Source: Hephaestia sp. MAHUQ-44
GTDB lineage: Bacteria > Pseudomonadota > Alphaproteobacteria > Sphingomonadales > Sphingomonadaceae
Direction: 5' to 3'
Assembly: GCF_023806085.1 (NCBI RefSeq)
Contig: NZ_JAMSLX010000006.1
Location: forward strand, 69,501-133,500
Length of the DNA: 64,000 bases
Part shown: one piece after another, positions 28,676 through 38,311 of the stretch
Layout: each line of letters begins with the position of its first letter
Position numbering within the stretch: the stretch's first letter is position 1
Notes under the pieces: generated by a model
The model's input: the letters and a program-made list of their open reading frames with translations, nothing else
The model's database searches: none
What the model was told of the DNA's origin: nothing
Program-made: the position numbers and the translations under genes

Positions 28676-31276
28676 ATGATGCTCGACACCCAGAACACGC
28701 CCGCTTTGCCCGCCGTCACCCGCCGCGAGGCCTATCAGCCGCCCGATTGGCACGTCCCTGAACTGGCCCTCGATTTCGATCTCGACGCGGCCGAAACGCG
28801 TGTGCGCGCTACGCTGACGGTGACGCGCGCGGGCGCGCACGATCGCCCGCTGAAGCTCGACGGCGCCGGGCAGGTGCCGCTGTCGGTGACGGTCGATGGC
28901 GTCGCGATCAACGATTGGCGGCTCGACGGCGCGACGCTGGTCGTCCCGCTGGAGGGAGACGCCCACACGATCGAAACCGAGGTCGTGATCGCGCCCGCGC
29001 GCAACACGCAATTGATGGGGCTCTATGCGAGCGGAGGGCTGCTGTGCACGCAATGCGAGGCCGAAGGTTTCCGCCGCATCACCTATTTCCCCGATCGGCC
29101 CGACGTGCTCGCACGCTACACGGTGCGGATGACGGCGGACAAGGCGCGCTATCCGGTGCTGCTCGCCAATGGCGATCCGATCGCCTCGGGCGATCTGGAG
29201 GACGGCCGGCACTGGGCCGAATGGCACGATCCCTTCCCCAAGCCATCGTATCTGTTCGCGCTGGTGGCGGGCGATCTCGTGCCCAACCGCGCCACCTTCA
29301 CCACGCAGTCGGGCCGCGAGGTCGCGCTCGCGATCTGGGTGCGCGAGGCCGATCTGCCCAAGACCGGCCATGCGCTCGACGCGCTCCAGGCCGCGATGGC
29401 GTGGGACGAAGCCGTCTATGGCCGCAACTATGATCTCGACGCCTTCAACATCGTCGCGGTCGACGATTTCAACTTCGGCGCGATGGAGAACAAGGGTCTC
29501 AACATCTTCAACTCGCGCTACATCCTCGCCGATCCCGATACCGCGACCGACCAGGATTACGATGCGATCGCGGGCGTCGTCGCGCACGAATATTTTCACA
29601 ATTGGTCGGGCAACCGCGTCACCTGCCGCGACTGGTTCCAGCTCTCGCTGAAGGAAGGCTTCACCGTCTATCGCGACCAGAGCTTCTCGGCCGATCAGGG
29701 CTCGGCGGCGGTCAAGCGGATCGAGGATGTGCGCGTGTTGCGCGCGGCGCAATTCCCCGAGGATGCAGGGCCGCTCGCGCACCCGATCCGCCCCGACGCC
29801 TATCTTGAGATCGCCAATTTCTACACCGCGACGATCTACAACAAGGGCGCCGAAGTCATCCGCATGATGGCGACGATCCTCGGCCCCGAGCGCTTTCGCG
29901 CCGCGACCGATCTCTATTTCGACCGGTTCGACGGCACCGCGGCGACCTGCGACGATTTCGTCGATTGCATGGAGCAGGCGGGCGGTGTCGATCTCGCGCA
30001 ATTCCGGCTCTGGTACCGTCAGGCAGGCACCCCGCGGGTCGTCGCCGAGCTTGCCCCTGCGCCCGACGGCGGTCGCGCGACGCTCGCCTTGCAGCAGCAC
30101 GTCCCCGCGACCCCCGGCCAGCCCGACAAACAGGCGATGGTGCTACCGCTCCGGCTCCGGCTGTTCGGCGCCGAGACCGGCCAGCCGCTCACCGACGAAC
30201 GGTTGATCCTGCTCGATTCACCCGCCGCGGAGATCGTGTTCGAGGCGCTTGCCGAGCGCCCTGTCCTGTCGATCAACCGCGGTTTCTCCGCCCCCGTCAT
30301 CGTCGAATCGAGCCGCAGTGCCGCCGATCTCGCGTTGCTGTCGGCGCATGATGACGATCCGTTCGCACGCTACGAAGCGATGCAGCAACTCATGCTCGAC
30401 ACGCTGGTCGCCGCCGTGCGCCACGGCCGCGCCGATCACGACTCGGTGATCGCGGCGGTCCGCCAGACGCTGGCCGATGCCACGCTTGAGCCCGCCTTTG
30501 TCGGCGAGGCGGTGTTGCTGCCGTCGGAAAATTTCATCGGCGACCAGCTTGCGGTCGTCGATCCCGAGGCGGTGTTCCGCGCGCGCGCCGCGCTGCGCCG
30601 CGATCTCGGCACCGCGCTCGAGCCGCTGTGGCGCGCGGCCTATGCCGACCATGCCGCCGCACATTATGTCTACACCCCCGCCGCCAAGGGCCGCCGCCGG
30701 CTGCGCAACGTCGCGCTCGATTATATCGCCGCCGCCGATCCGCAGGCGGGCGCCGCGCTCGCCTTCGCGCAGTTCGAGGGGACCGACAATATGACCGACC
30801 GGCAGGCCGCGCTGACGACGCTTGCGGGTGGCACGTCGGACGCGCGCGTCGCCGCGCTCGACATCTTCTACAACCGCTATTCTCAGAACGCGCTGGTGCT
30901 CGACAAATGGTTTTCGACCCAGGCGCTGTCGACGCGCGACGACACCGTGGCGATGGTCGAGGATCTGGCGCGCCACCCCGATTTCACCCTCGCCAATCCC
31001 AATCGCGCGCGCGCGCTGCTCGGCGCGTTCGCAGTCAACCAACGGGCGTTCCACCATGGTTCGGGGCGCGGCTATCGCTTCATCGCCGACCAGTTGATCG
31101 CGCTCGACAAGCTCAACCCGCAGACCGGAGCCCGGCTGCTCCCCCCGCTCGGCCGCTGGCGGCGTGTCGACGAGCCCCGCGCCCAATTGATGCGCGCCGA
31201 GCTCGAACGGATCATCGCGACGCCGGGCCTGTCGAAGGATGTGCTGGAACAGGCAGTGAAGAGCCTCGACACCTGA
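28676..31276 (+). CDS. pepN: Aminopeptidase N
   Basis: M1 zinc aminopeptidase of 866 residues, the size of E. coli PepN, acting in the cytoplasm on the N-termini of peptides. Key features: an N-terminal beta-domain with TQCEAEGFRRITYFPDRPDVLARY, the exopeptidase motif GAMEN at 268-272, the zinc motif HEYFH at 304-308 with the third ligand Glu at about 327 (LSLKEGF), and the family Tyr region ANFYTATIYNKGAEVIRMM. A helical C-terminal half (about 540-866) carries the PepN-specific domain. Two consecutive ATG codons at 28676 and 28679 are possible. The last 65 bp overlap the convergent MFS gene. Divergent from the SDR gene with 98 bp between them. Confidence 0.97.
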   Translation: MMLDTQNTPALPAVTRREAYQPPDWHVPELALDFDLDAAETRVRATLTVTRAGAHDRPLKLDGAGQVPLSVTVDGVAINDWRLDGATLVVPLEGDAHTIETEVVIAPARNTQLMGLYASGGLLCTQCEAEGFRRITYFPDRPDVLARYTVRMTADKARYPVLLANGDPIASGDLEDGRHWAEWHDPFPKPSYLFALVAGDLVPNRATFTTQSGREVALAIWVREADLPKTGHALDALQAAMAWDEAVYGRNYDLDAFNIVAVDDFNFGAMENKGLNIFNSRYILADPDTATDQDYDAIAGVVAHEYFHNWSGNRVTCRDWFQLSLKEGFTVYRDQSFSADQGSAAVKRIEDVRVLRAAQFPEDAGPLAHPIRPDAYLEIANFYTATIYNKGAEVIRMMATILGPERFRAATDLYFDRFDGTAATCDDFVDCMEQAGGVDLAQFRLWYRQAGTPRVVAELAPAPDGGRATLALQQHVPATPGQPDKQAMVLPLRLRLFGAETGQPLTDERLILLDSPAAEIVFEALAERPVLSINRGFSAPVIVESSRSAADLALLSAHDDDPFARYEAMQQLMLDTLVAAVRHGRADHDSVIAAVRQTLADATLEPAFVGEAVLLPSENFIGDQLAVVDPEAVFRARAALRRDLGTALEPLWRAAYADHAAAHYVYTPAAKGRRRLRNVALDYIAAADPQAGAALAFAQFEGTDNMTDRQAALTTLAGGTSDARVAALDIFYNRYSQNALVLDKWFSTQALSTRDDTVAMVEDLARHPDFTLANPNRARALLGAFAVNQRAFHHGSGRGYRFIADQLIALDKLNPQTGARLLPPLGRWRRVDEPRAQLMRAELERIIATPGLSKDVLEQAVKSLDT

Positions 31277-32516
31277 GACGGTTTCCGCCCGCGCCAGCGG
31301 TGACCGCAAAGGCCGTGATCAACGCATAGCCGACCAGCGGAACGGCGAAAGCAAGGCCCAGCCCCGCCGTGTCGGCCATCATCCCGACGAGGATCGGCAA
31401 CACCGCGCCGGCCGATGTCGCGAGAAACAACAACCCCGACACCGATGATCGCGACACGGCGGCGCGTTCGAGCGTCAACGAGAAGATCGTTGGAAACATG
31501 ATCGAATTGAAGAGCCCGATCGCAAGTGCGGCATATCCGGCGATCGGCCCCGTCGCGAGGACCACGAGCCCGCACAGGCCGGCCGCCGCCAGCCCGCAGC
31601 CCGCGAGCAGCCGCGCGGCGGGCACCCGCGTGAGCGCATAGCTGCCGACGAAGCGCCCCACGAGCGCGCCGCCCCAATAGAAATAGGCAAGGTAGCGCGC
31701 GCCTTGCGCAAACGGCAGGCCCAGCGTGGACGATTGGCCGAGGAAGTTGATCATGATGCCGCCAACCGATACTTCCGCGCCGACATAAAGGCCGATCGTG
31801 ATCGCGCCGAACACCGCCCAGCGCGATTTGAACGCCCCCAGAACCGACCCTTCGGATCGTGCGACGCCGCCGCCGGTTATCGCCATCTCGATCCTGTGCC
31901 GCTGGCACCAGATGAAGATGAACAGCACCGCCAGCGCCATCGCGATGAAGGCATAAGCCTCGACGATATCGCCAAGCCCGCGCGCACGGCTGGCGGCATC
32001 GAACGTCCCCGGTTGCGTATGGCGTGCCGCTTCCCGGCCGAGCAACAGCCGCGCGCCGTAATTGGCGCCCACGACGACCCCCAGCGAATTGAGCGCCTGC
32101 GCGAGCGTGAGCCGGAAATGGCTCGATTCGGCGCTGCCGAGCGCGGCGGCGAGCGGATTGCTCGCGACCTGAAGCACGGTAATCCCGATCGCAAGCACGA
32201 AAAGTGCCGCGAGGATGGGGATATAGGCATCCGCCACCGCCGCCGGCCACAGCAGCAGGCAGCCCGCGATCATCGTCACCAGCGCCGCCAGAACGGTGTT
32301 GACCGGCCCGATCCGGTTGCTGATCGCCGCCGCCGGCAGCGACATCAGCCCGAACGCCACCGAAAAGACGATCTGCGTGACGAAGGCCTCGGTATAGCTG
32401 AGGTCAAAAATCAGGCGCAGCGATACCAGCAGCGGATCGTTGTTCGACGAAATGAACCCCCACGCAAAGAACAGCGTGGTGACCGTCGCAAACGCCGCCA
32501 TGTTGCGCCGGCGCAT
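31212..32516 (-). CDS. Sugar MFS transporter (FHS/FucP-like)
   Basis: Inner-membrane major-facilitator protein of about 434 residues with 12 predicted helices, related to the fucose/glucose/galactose:H+ symporters. It shows the family N-terminus TVTTLFFAWGFISSNNDPLLVSLR (the FAWGF element), GFVTQIVFSVAFGLMSLPAA-like helix 2 and ALFVLAIGITVLQVASNPLAAALG in helix 4, and NSIMFPTIFSLTLE in helix 10. The start is placed at 32516, five bases after the GH30 stop, so it is translationally coupled to the GH30 gene and last of the glucan locus. Expected role: import of the glucose released by the two glycosidases. The C-terminal 20 or so residues overlap the pepN 3' end and are probably an unstructured extension. 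Confidence 0.9.
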   Translation of the reverse strand: MRRRNMAAFATVTTLFFAWGFISSNNDPLLVSLRLIFDLSYTEAFVTQIVFSVAFGLMSLPAAAISNRIGPVNTVLAALVTMIAGCLLLWPAAVADAYIPILAALFVLAIGITVLQVASNPLAAALGSAESSHFRLTLAQALNSLGVVVGANYGARLLLGREAARHTQPGTFDAASRARGLGDIVEAYAFIAMALAVLFIFIWCQRHRIEMAITGGGVARSEGSVLGAFKSRWAVFGAITIGLYVGAEVSVGGIMINFLGQSSTLGLPFAQGARYLAYFYWGGALVGRFVGSYALTRVPAARLLAGCGLAAAGLCGLVVLATGPIAGYAALAIGLFNSIMFPTIFSLTLERAAVSRSSVSGLLFLATSAGAVLPILVGMMADTAGLGLAFAVPLVGYALITAFAVTAGAGGNRLRCRGSSLPVPAHPSTGPASR

Positions 32517-32521
32517 GATCG

Positions 32522-33946
32522 TTACCGTGCGCCGCGCCACACGAAGGTAGCGGCGGCGTTCGCCGCCAGGCGATAGGGCGCATGGCGGCCGCCAACGACG
32601 ATCGAGACGGTCTCAGGTGCCGCACCGCCATTGAACACCACAAGCACGCGGGCGCCGTCTGGATTGACGAAGGCGACGCTTTCGATGTCGGGATCGGTGC
32701 TTGTCGAGGCGATGCGGCGGGCACCGGGGCGCACGAAGCGGCTGACATGACCGAGCGCATAATATTCGGGGTTTCGCGTGACCGCCCCGCTCTTGCTGTC
32801 GATGGTGACGACGCCGCGGCAATCGCCGCAACCGCCGAGATGCGGCCCGTATTTTTCGTCGAGCGCGAGGTTCCACAACAAGACGCCGCGCGCCCAGTGC
32901 CGCGTCGTGCCGATGATGAGGTTGCGCATCATCCACGGCCATGCCTCGGCCCAACCCGGCGACCATTCGCCGCCTGAGCATTCGGTGAAAAACACCGCCT
33001 TGTCGGGGAAGCGATCATGCACGACGCTCTGCGCGTCGACCGTGCCGTTGTAGCAATGCCAGGCGACCCCATCGACGTAGCGCGCGGCACCTGGATGCGC
33101 GAGCATCTCGGTCGGCTGCTGCGGCTGATCCCAATTGTGATCCCATTCGAGAATCCGGGTTTTCAGCCCCATCGCAGCGAATGTCGGGCCGACATGATCG
33201 GCCACGATCTCGGCGCGCTGCGCCGCGCTCAGTCGCATGCCCGGATAGCTATCGGGCTCGAAATCGGGCTCGTTCTGGAGGCTGAGATAATCGACCGGCA
33301 CGCCTTCGGCCGCGAAGGCTTGCACCGTACGGGCAAGATAGGCGGCAAACGGACCATATGCCTGTTCGCGGAGCGTCCCGGTGATGAGCGAATCGGTCGT
33401 CTTCATCCACCCCGGCGGGCTCCACGGCGTCGCCATCACCTTGAGGTCGGGGTTGATCGCCAGCGCGGCACGTGCGGTCGGCAGCACATCGACGCGTGCG
33501 GGCGCGATCGAAAAATGGGCAAGCGCCGGATCGGTCTCGCCCTTTGGCATATCGTCATAGCTATAATGGTGACTCGAGAAATCGGAGGCACCGATCGTGA
33601 GGCGGGTGAACGACAGCGACAGACCGGGGGCAGGGCCGAACAAGTCGCCGAGCAGCGCGGCACGCTGCGCGGGATCAAGCTTGCGCTGGATGAGATAGGC
33701 CGAGGCATCGCTGATCGCCGCCCCGAAACCGACGATCGGCTGGAAACGGGTCGTGGCATCGACTGTCACCCCCGCCCCGGTCGCGGCCCCCTCCTGCCAT
33801 TCGAGCGGCGGCTGCGCAGCAAGCAACGCCGCCTGATCGGGCGTGGTCAGCCACACCGAGACGCTGTCGGTCGCCATAGGAGGCTTCACCGTCGCGCAGC
33901 CCGCGAGAAGCAACGCCGCACAAAAGAGGATCGGTCGGATGGGCAT
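32522..33946 (-). CDS. Glycoside hydrolase family 30 lipoprotein
   Basis: Retaining beta-glycosidase of 474 residues with a lipoprotein signal (MPIRPILFCAALLLAGC, Cys17), so likely exported and anchored in the envelope. The (beta/alpha)8 GH30 body shows FGAAISDASAYLI near residue 74, LSFTRLTIGASDFS near 111, MATPWSPPGWMK near 171, the acid/base Glu226 in LSLQNEPDF and the nucleophile Glu322 in VFFTECSGGEW, with a C-terminal beta-domain. Family members cleave beta-1,6-glucan, glucosylceramide or related beta-glucosides and beta-xylosides; the GH3 neighbour and sugar transporter favour a beta-glucan. The ATG at 33946 has GAGGAA seven bases upstream. It lies 26 bp downstream of the DUF6445 gene and 5 bp upstream of the MFS gene. 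Confidence 0.93.
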   Translation of the reverse strand: MPIRPILFCAALLLAGCATVKPPMATDSVSVWLTTPDQAALLAAQPPLEWQEGAATGAGVTVDATTRFQPIVGFGAAISDASAYLIQRKLDPAQRAALLGDLFGPAPGLSLSFTRLTIGASDFSSHHYSYDDMPKGETDPALAHFSIAPARVDVLPTARAALAINPDLKVMATPWSPPGWMKTTDSLITGTLREQAYGPFAAYLARTVQAFAAEGVPVDYLSLQNEPDFEPDSYPGMRLSAAQRAEIVADHVGPTFAAMGLKTRILEWDHNWDQPQQPTEMLAHPGAARYVDGVAWHCYNGTVDAQSVVHDRFPDKAVFFTECSGGEWSPGWAEAWPWMMRNLIIGTTRHWARGVLLWNLALDEKYGPHLGGCGDCRGVVTIDSKSGAVTRNPEYYALGHVSRFVRPGARRIASTSTDPDIESVAFVNPDGARVLVVFNGGAAPETVSIVVGGRHAPYRLAANAAATFVWRGAR

Positions 33947-33972
33947 GTCGTTTCCTCGCTTGGTGGAGCGCA

Positions 33973-34650
33973 TCATCGCGCGATGAGAAAGCTGGCAACC
34001 GTCAGGCGGCCCGAGTCGATGTCGGCGGAAAGCGTCACGTCGTTGGGCAGGCTGGCACAATGAAGCAGGCTGCTGCGGTATATCACCGCACGATTGTAGC
34101 GCGGGCGGACGGTGGCGATGCGTTCGAATATCGGCGTATCGCCATCGATATAGGCGGCGGCGGGCTCACCCAGACGCGCAAAATCGTCGCGCAACGCGTC
34201 GAGGTAGCGACGATGGCGCATGGCATTGATCGTCTCGAAGCCGGTGCTGCGATGGCGGTAAAAGCTCGTCCCGCCAAGATCCTCGTGGCCGAGATAGTGC
34301 AGGATCGCGATCATCCCCTCCTCGACGTCGTCGATATGCGGGATCCGCTGCGCAAGGCTGAGCGCGTGCGGCGGCGTGGTCACGAGCGAATACAGCGCCC
34401 GGCGGAACGCGACATGCTCGGTCGCGCCGAACACGTTGCGCAGAATCGGCGGGAGCACAATATCGAGCCCCTCGAAATAGCCTTGCTGCACCGGCGCCCG
34501 CACCCCCGGATAGAAGGTTCCGTAGGGAGCGAAATCGAGCGTCCGGCTCGCCGCGACGAGGCGATCGGGATGCGGCGCAAAGCCATCGATGATGACGATC
34601 GGTTGACCTTCTTTGCCGATCGCCTCGACATGGGTTTTCGACGCCGTCAT
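33973..34650 (-). CDS. DUF6445 family protein, possibly Fe(II)/2OG-oxygenase-like
   Basis: Protein of 225 residues without signal peptide or membrane helix, matching the DUF6445 family that regularly sits beside TonB receptors and flavin halogenases in sphingomonads, caulobacters and xanthomonads. The sequence shows an arrangement resembling non-heme Fe(II)/2-oxoglutarate oxygenases: H105-x-D107 in RIPHIDDVEEG followed by a beta strand ILHYLG, then GGTSFYRHRSTGFE, a distal H197 in YRSSLLHCASLP, and R215 in GRLTVASFL, which could bind the co-substrate carboxylate. This reading is my inference, not an established activity. Located in the glucan locus between halogenase and GH30 genes, spacing 113 and 26 bp. 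Its substrate could be shared with the halogenase. Confidence 0.75.
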   Translation of the reverse strand: MTASKTHVEAIGKEGQPIVIIDGFAPHPDRLVAASRTLDFAPYGTFYPGVRAPVQQGYFEGLDIVLPPILRNVFGATEHVAFRRALYSLVTTPPHALSLAQRIPHIDDVEEGMIAILHYLGHEDLGGTSFYRHRSTGFETINAMRHRRYLDALRDDFARLGEPAAAYIDGDTPIFERIATVRPRYNRAVIYRSSLLHCASLPNDVTLSADIDSGRLTVASFLIAR

Positions 34651-34763
34651 GCCGGAGCGCTATCGACGGGCGCCGCCAGCGCACCACCATAGACTCGATC
34701 CGCACCGGCGATGCCCAAACGCTTCCGCAAAGGAGAGAACCGGCTGGCGGCCGCCATCGCTCT

Positions 34764-36266
34764 TCAGCCCGGCGCTGCGGGGCACATGCGTGCGATATAT
34801 TCCTCGTGGCTCGGCATCACCGCGACACATTTGCCGATTACCTGCTCGATATTGCCGAGATAGCGCGCGATCTCCTCCTCGCTCTTGATGTCGACCAGCG
34901 GGTCGTAACCGCGCGGAACGATGCCTTGTCCGAGAAACACCTGAATCCAGCTTTCCTCGGCGAACAATTCCTCATCCTCGCGGAAGATGCGCCCGTTGGC
35001 GGCGAACAGATCGATCTTGCGCTGGAGCGTCGCGGGCACCTCCATGTCGCGGCAATAGCGCCAGAACGGCGTGTCGTCGCGCTTCGTCGCCTTGTAATGG
35101 AGGACGATGAAATCGCGGATGCGTTCATATTCAAAGTCCGACTGGCGATTGAACTCATCGACGCCGGCGGCATCGAAACCGGCGTCGGGCAGCAGCCGGA
35201 CGAGCCGGATCAGCGCCGACTGGACGAGGTGGAGGCTCGTCGATTCGAGCGGTTCGATGAACCCGCCGGCAAGCCCGAGCGCAAGGCAGTTGCGGTTCCA
35301 CGCCTTGCGTCTTTTGCCCGCCTTGAAGCGCAGCCGCTTGGGGTCGCCGCGCTGCGGCTCGTCGAGATTGGCAAGCAGGATCCGCTCGGCCTCGTCATCG
35401 TCCATATATTGGCTGGAATAGACATGGCCGTTGCCCGTGCGATGCTGGAGCGGAATCCGCCACTGCCAGCCGGCGGGCCGGGCGGTCGCCATCGTATAGG
35501 GCGTGAAATTGCGGGCGCGTCCGCTTGCCACCGCGATCGCGCGATCGCACGGCAGCCAGTGCGACCAATCGTCGAAACCGGTCTGCATCGCCTGTTCGAT
35601 GATGAGCCCGCGAAACCCCGAGCAATCGATGAAGAAATCCGCCGTGACGACCGTGCCGTCGGCCATCGTCACCGAATCGACGAAACCATCGCTGCGCAGC
35701 GTCACATCGACGATCCGCCCTTCGCGCCGGATGACGCCGCGTTGCTGAGCATAGCCTTTCAGGAAGCGGGCATAGCTGGTCGCGTCGAACTGATAGGCGT
35801 GCGCGATATGCGCGAGCGGCGATTCGGGATGATCGGGGCTGGCACGCAGGAACTTGTTCTGAAGCGCGGCGGCGGTGTTGATCGAGAAGCCCGCGAAATC
35901 CTGCGCCCGGCCGAGGCTGTTCATCTTGAGCCAGAATTGGTGGCAGCGCAGCCATTCGAGATCCTGGCCGATGACGCCGAAGCCGTGCATGTAGCTCGTG
36001 CCGTCGCCGAGCCAGCCGTTGAACTGGACCCCGAGCTTGTAGGTGCCCTGCGTCTGTTTCAGGAACTCGTGTTCGTCGAGGCCCAGCAGCTCGTTATACT
36101 TCCTGATCGCCGGGATCGTCGCTTCGCCGACGCCGACGGTGCCGATCTCCTCCGATTCGATAAGCTCGATCGTATACAGGCCCTGGAACAGCTTCGACAG
36201 CAACGCTGCCGCCATCCATCCCGCGGAGCCGCCGCCGACGATCAATATCCGTTCGAGCTGCTTCAT
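34764..36266 (-). CDS. Flavin-dependent tryptophan-type halogenase
   Basis: FADH2-dependent halogenase of 500 residues. Diagnostic residues are present: the FAD loop GGGSAGW at 11-17, the lysine that carries or positions hypohalous acid at about K77 (GTYKLGVQFNGW), the halogenase signature WQWRIP at 267-272 that blocks monooxygenase chemistry, and a Glu in FIEPLESTS (E341) matching the catalytic Glu of PrnA. An intact active site is therefore likely. The ATG at 36266 gives MKQLERILIVGGGSAGW and lies 19 bp beyond the GH3 stop, so it belongs to the glucan operon. TonB-linked halogenases of this kind (for example BrvH) accept indole-type substrates in vitro; natural substrates are not settled. 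No partner flavin reductase gene is adjacent. Confidence 0.93.
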   Translation of the reverse strand: MKQLERILIVGGGSAGWMAAALLSKLFQGLYTIELIESEEIGTVGVGEATIPAIRKYNELLGLDEHEFLKQTQGTYKLGVQFNGWLGDGTSYMHGFGVIGQDLEWLRCHQFWLKMNSLGRAQDFAGFSINTAAALQNKFLRASPDHPESPLAHIAHAYQFDATSYARFLKGYAQQRGVIRREGRIVDVTLRSDGFVDSVTMADGTVVTADFFIDCSGFRGLIIEQAMQTGFDDWSHWLPCDRAIAVASGRARNFTPYTMATARPAGWQWRIPLQHRTGNGHVYSSQYMDDDEAERILLANLDEPQRGDPKRLRFKAGKRRKAWNRNCLALGLAGGFIEPLESTSLHLVQSALIRLVRLLPDAGFDAAGVDEFNRQSDFEYERIRDFIVLHYKATKRDDTPFWRYCRDMEVPATLQRKIDLFAANGRIFREDEELFAEESWIQVFLGQGIVPRGYDPLVDIKSEEEIARYLGNIEQVIGKCVAVMPSHEEYIARMCPAAPG

Positions 36267-36285
36267 CACCGCCCCACCGCCGGCG

Positions 36286-38277
36286 TCAATGCGCCGCCGT
36301 CGCGCAGCCATCCGGCGCGGCGGCGAACGGCAGCACGCCGGTGCGCCGCCCCTCTCCATAACGCAAACCATAGCCGCGCGGAAACTGAACCGCCATGCCT
36401 GGCCCGTCACCGATCGAGCACGCCGAGCCGGGCCAGGCGAACGAGAGCCGCCCGCTGAAATTCGCGTCGATCGCGCCATCGGCCTTGCGCAGGATCAGAT
36501 CGGCAATGCCGCCCCCCTCGCTGCCCGGAAGGAAGGCCGCGACGAACGCGTCGGAGAGGTTGATGAGGTCGTTCGCGTAGACGGTACGCCCCGAATAGAA
36601 GACCGACACCACCGGCGCGCCCTTGCCCGAGACCCGCCGGAGCACCGCGAGATCCTCGGGATAGCGCGCGCTGTGCTGCATCGTCGCGGGATAGCGGATG
36701 TCGCCGGTATATTCGGCATAGGGATGTTCGCCGATGACCGCGACGACCGCGGCGAATTGCGACGGATCGACCCCGCTGCCGTCGGGCGAATAAACGACGT
36801 TATCCGCGCCCCAGGCTGCGCGCAACGCACCCAGCAGCGTCTCGCCGGTCGTGAAATCGGCATTGGTGGTGTCGGTGCCTTGCCAAGTGATCGACCACCC
36901 CCCCGACTGATCGGCGAAGCTGTCCGCACTTTTGCCGACGACGAGCAGCCGCCCCTTGCGCGCGAGCGGCAACACGGCGCCATCGTTCTTGAGCAGCACC
37001 GCCGATTTGCGCACCGCCTCGCGTGCCAATGCGCGTGCCTGAAGCGCATCGGCCTTGCCGCTGTACCGGCCGGCCGAGGGCGCGCGATCGAACAGCCCCG
37101 TGCGCAGCTTGACGCGCAGGATGCGTGTCACCGCATCGTCGATGCGCGCCATCGCGATCCGCCCCGCACGCACATCGGCGACGGTATTGGCGATGAACGG
37201 CTGCCATTTGTCGGAAACCATCACCATGTCGATCCCGGCATTGATCGCCTGCGGGCAGTGATCGACGGTGCAGCCCGGCACCTGTTCGATCGCGTTCCAA
37301 TCGGAGACGACGATGCCGTCGAAGCCGAGCCGGCTCTTGAGGACATCGGTCAGCAACGTGTGGCTGGCGTGCATCTTGCCGTAATCCGTGCCCGCGGCGA
37401 TGTCGTTCCAGCTGCTGTACGAGACCATCACCGCCTGCACGCCCGCGTCGAGCGCGGCATAATAGCCGGCGGCCTGTTCGGCGATCATCTGCTTGCGCGG
37501 GATACGGCTCTCGCCCTGGTCGATCCCGTGCCAGGTGGCGCCATCGCCAAGGAAATGCTTGGCCGTCGCGATGACATGCTCGTCGCCCGCGAGATCGCCC
37601 TGGAGCCCATGCACCGCCGCCGCCGCATAGCGCGCGACGAGGGCTGGATCGCTCGACCAGCTTTCGTAGCTGCGGCCCCAGCGCTGGTTCTCGGCTACCG
37701 CCACCGTCGGCGCGAACGCCCAATTGATACCGGTCGCGCGCACCGCCTTCGCGGTGGCATGGCCGATCCGGGCGATCAACTCGGGATCGTGCGCCGCGCC
37801 GAGCCCGATATTGTGCGGAAACAGCGTGGCGCCGATCACATTGTTGTGGCCGTGGACGGCATCGGTGCCCCAGAGCACCGGCACGGGCACCTTCATATCG
37901 GTCGCCATCGACGCCGTGTAATAGGCGTCCGACAACGCGACCCACTCGGCGGGCGTCGCATGTTTGTTCATGCCGGGCCAGGCGCCGCCGCCGTTGAGCA
38001 CCGCGCCGACATAATAGCGTTTCACGTCCGCAGGCGTGATCGAGCGGATATCGGCCTGCGTCATCTGGCCGATCTTCTGTTCGAGCGTCATCCCGGCCAC
38101 GATCGTCGCCACGCGCTTTTCGATCGCCGGATCGAGCCCGATCGGGCTGTGGTGCGCGGGCCAGTCGGCGCTCGACGTAGCCGTCGGCATCGCCATATGG
38201 CCCGGCCCGGCGAGCGGCGCGCACCCCGCGAGCCATAGCATCGACACGGCCGAAACCAGCAGGGCGCGTCTCATCAT
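36286..38277 (-). CDS. Glycoside hydrolase family 3 lipoprotein (beta-glucosidase)
   Basis: Exo-acting beta-glucosidase of 663 residues with lipobox LAGC (Cys19). The N-terminal TIM-barrel-like domain shows TLEQKIGQMTQADIRSI, VPVLWGTDAVHGHNN, IATAKHFLGDG and the nucleophile Asp326 in GFDGIVVSDWNAIEQ; the second (alpha/beta)6 domain covers about 410-620 and includes GKSADSFADQSGGWSITWQG, as in exo-1,3/1,4-glucan glucohydrolases. The third FnIII-type domain found in longer relatives (about 840 residues) is absent. It would trim glucose from the ends of beta-gluco-oligosaccharides in the periplasm. It follows the receptor gene after 85 bp containing a GC-rich hairpin, and the halogenase gene follows after 19 bp. 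Confidence 0.94.
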   Translation of the reverse strand: MMRRALLVSAVSMLWLAGCAPLAGPGHMAMPTATSSADWPAHHSPIGLDPAIEKRVATIVAGMTLEQKIGQMTQADIRSITPADVKRYYVGAVLNGGGAWPGMNKHATPAEWVALSDAYYTASMATDMKVPVPVLWGTDAVHGHNNVIGATLFPHNIGLGAAHDPELIARIGHATAKAVRATGINWAFAPTVAVAENQRWGRSYESWSSDPALVARYAAAAVHGLQGDLAGDEHVIATAKHFLGDGATWHGIDQGESRIPRKQMIAEQAAGYYAALDAGVQAVMVSYSSWNDIAAGTDYGKMHASHTLLTDVLKSRLGFDGIVVSDWNAIEQVPGCTVDHCPQAINAGIDMVMVSDKWQPFIANTVADVRAGRIAMARIDDAVTRILRVKLRTGLFDRAPSAGRYSGKADALQARALAREAVRKSAVLLKNDGAVLPLARKGRLLVVGKSADSFADQSGGWSITWQGTDTTNADFTTGETLLGALRAAWGADNVVYSPDGSGVDPSQFAAVVAVIGEHPYAEYTGDIRYPATMQHSARYPEDLAVLRRVSGKGAPVVSVFYSGRTVYANDLINLSDAFVAAFLPGSEGGGIADLILRKADGAIDANFSGRLSFAWPGSACSIGDGPGMAVQFPRGYGLRYGEGRRTGVLPFAAAPDGCATAAH

Positions 38278-38311
38278 CTCATCCCATCCCTTATCGCCCG
38301 CGCGACCGAGC

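Noticed and set aside
36043..38238. 731-codon plus-strand open frame opposite GH3 and halogenase genes
   Set aside because: No motifs, Arg-rich shadow composition, and both antisense genes have complete catalytic motifs.
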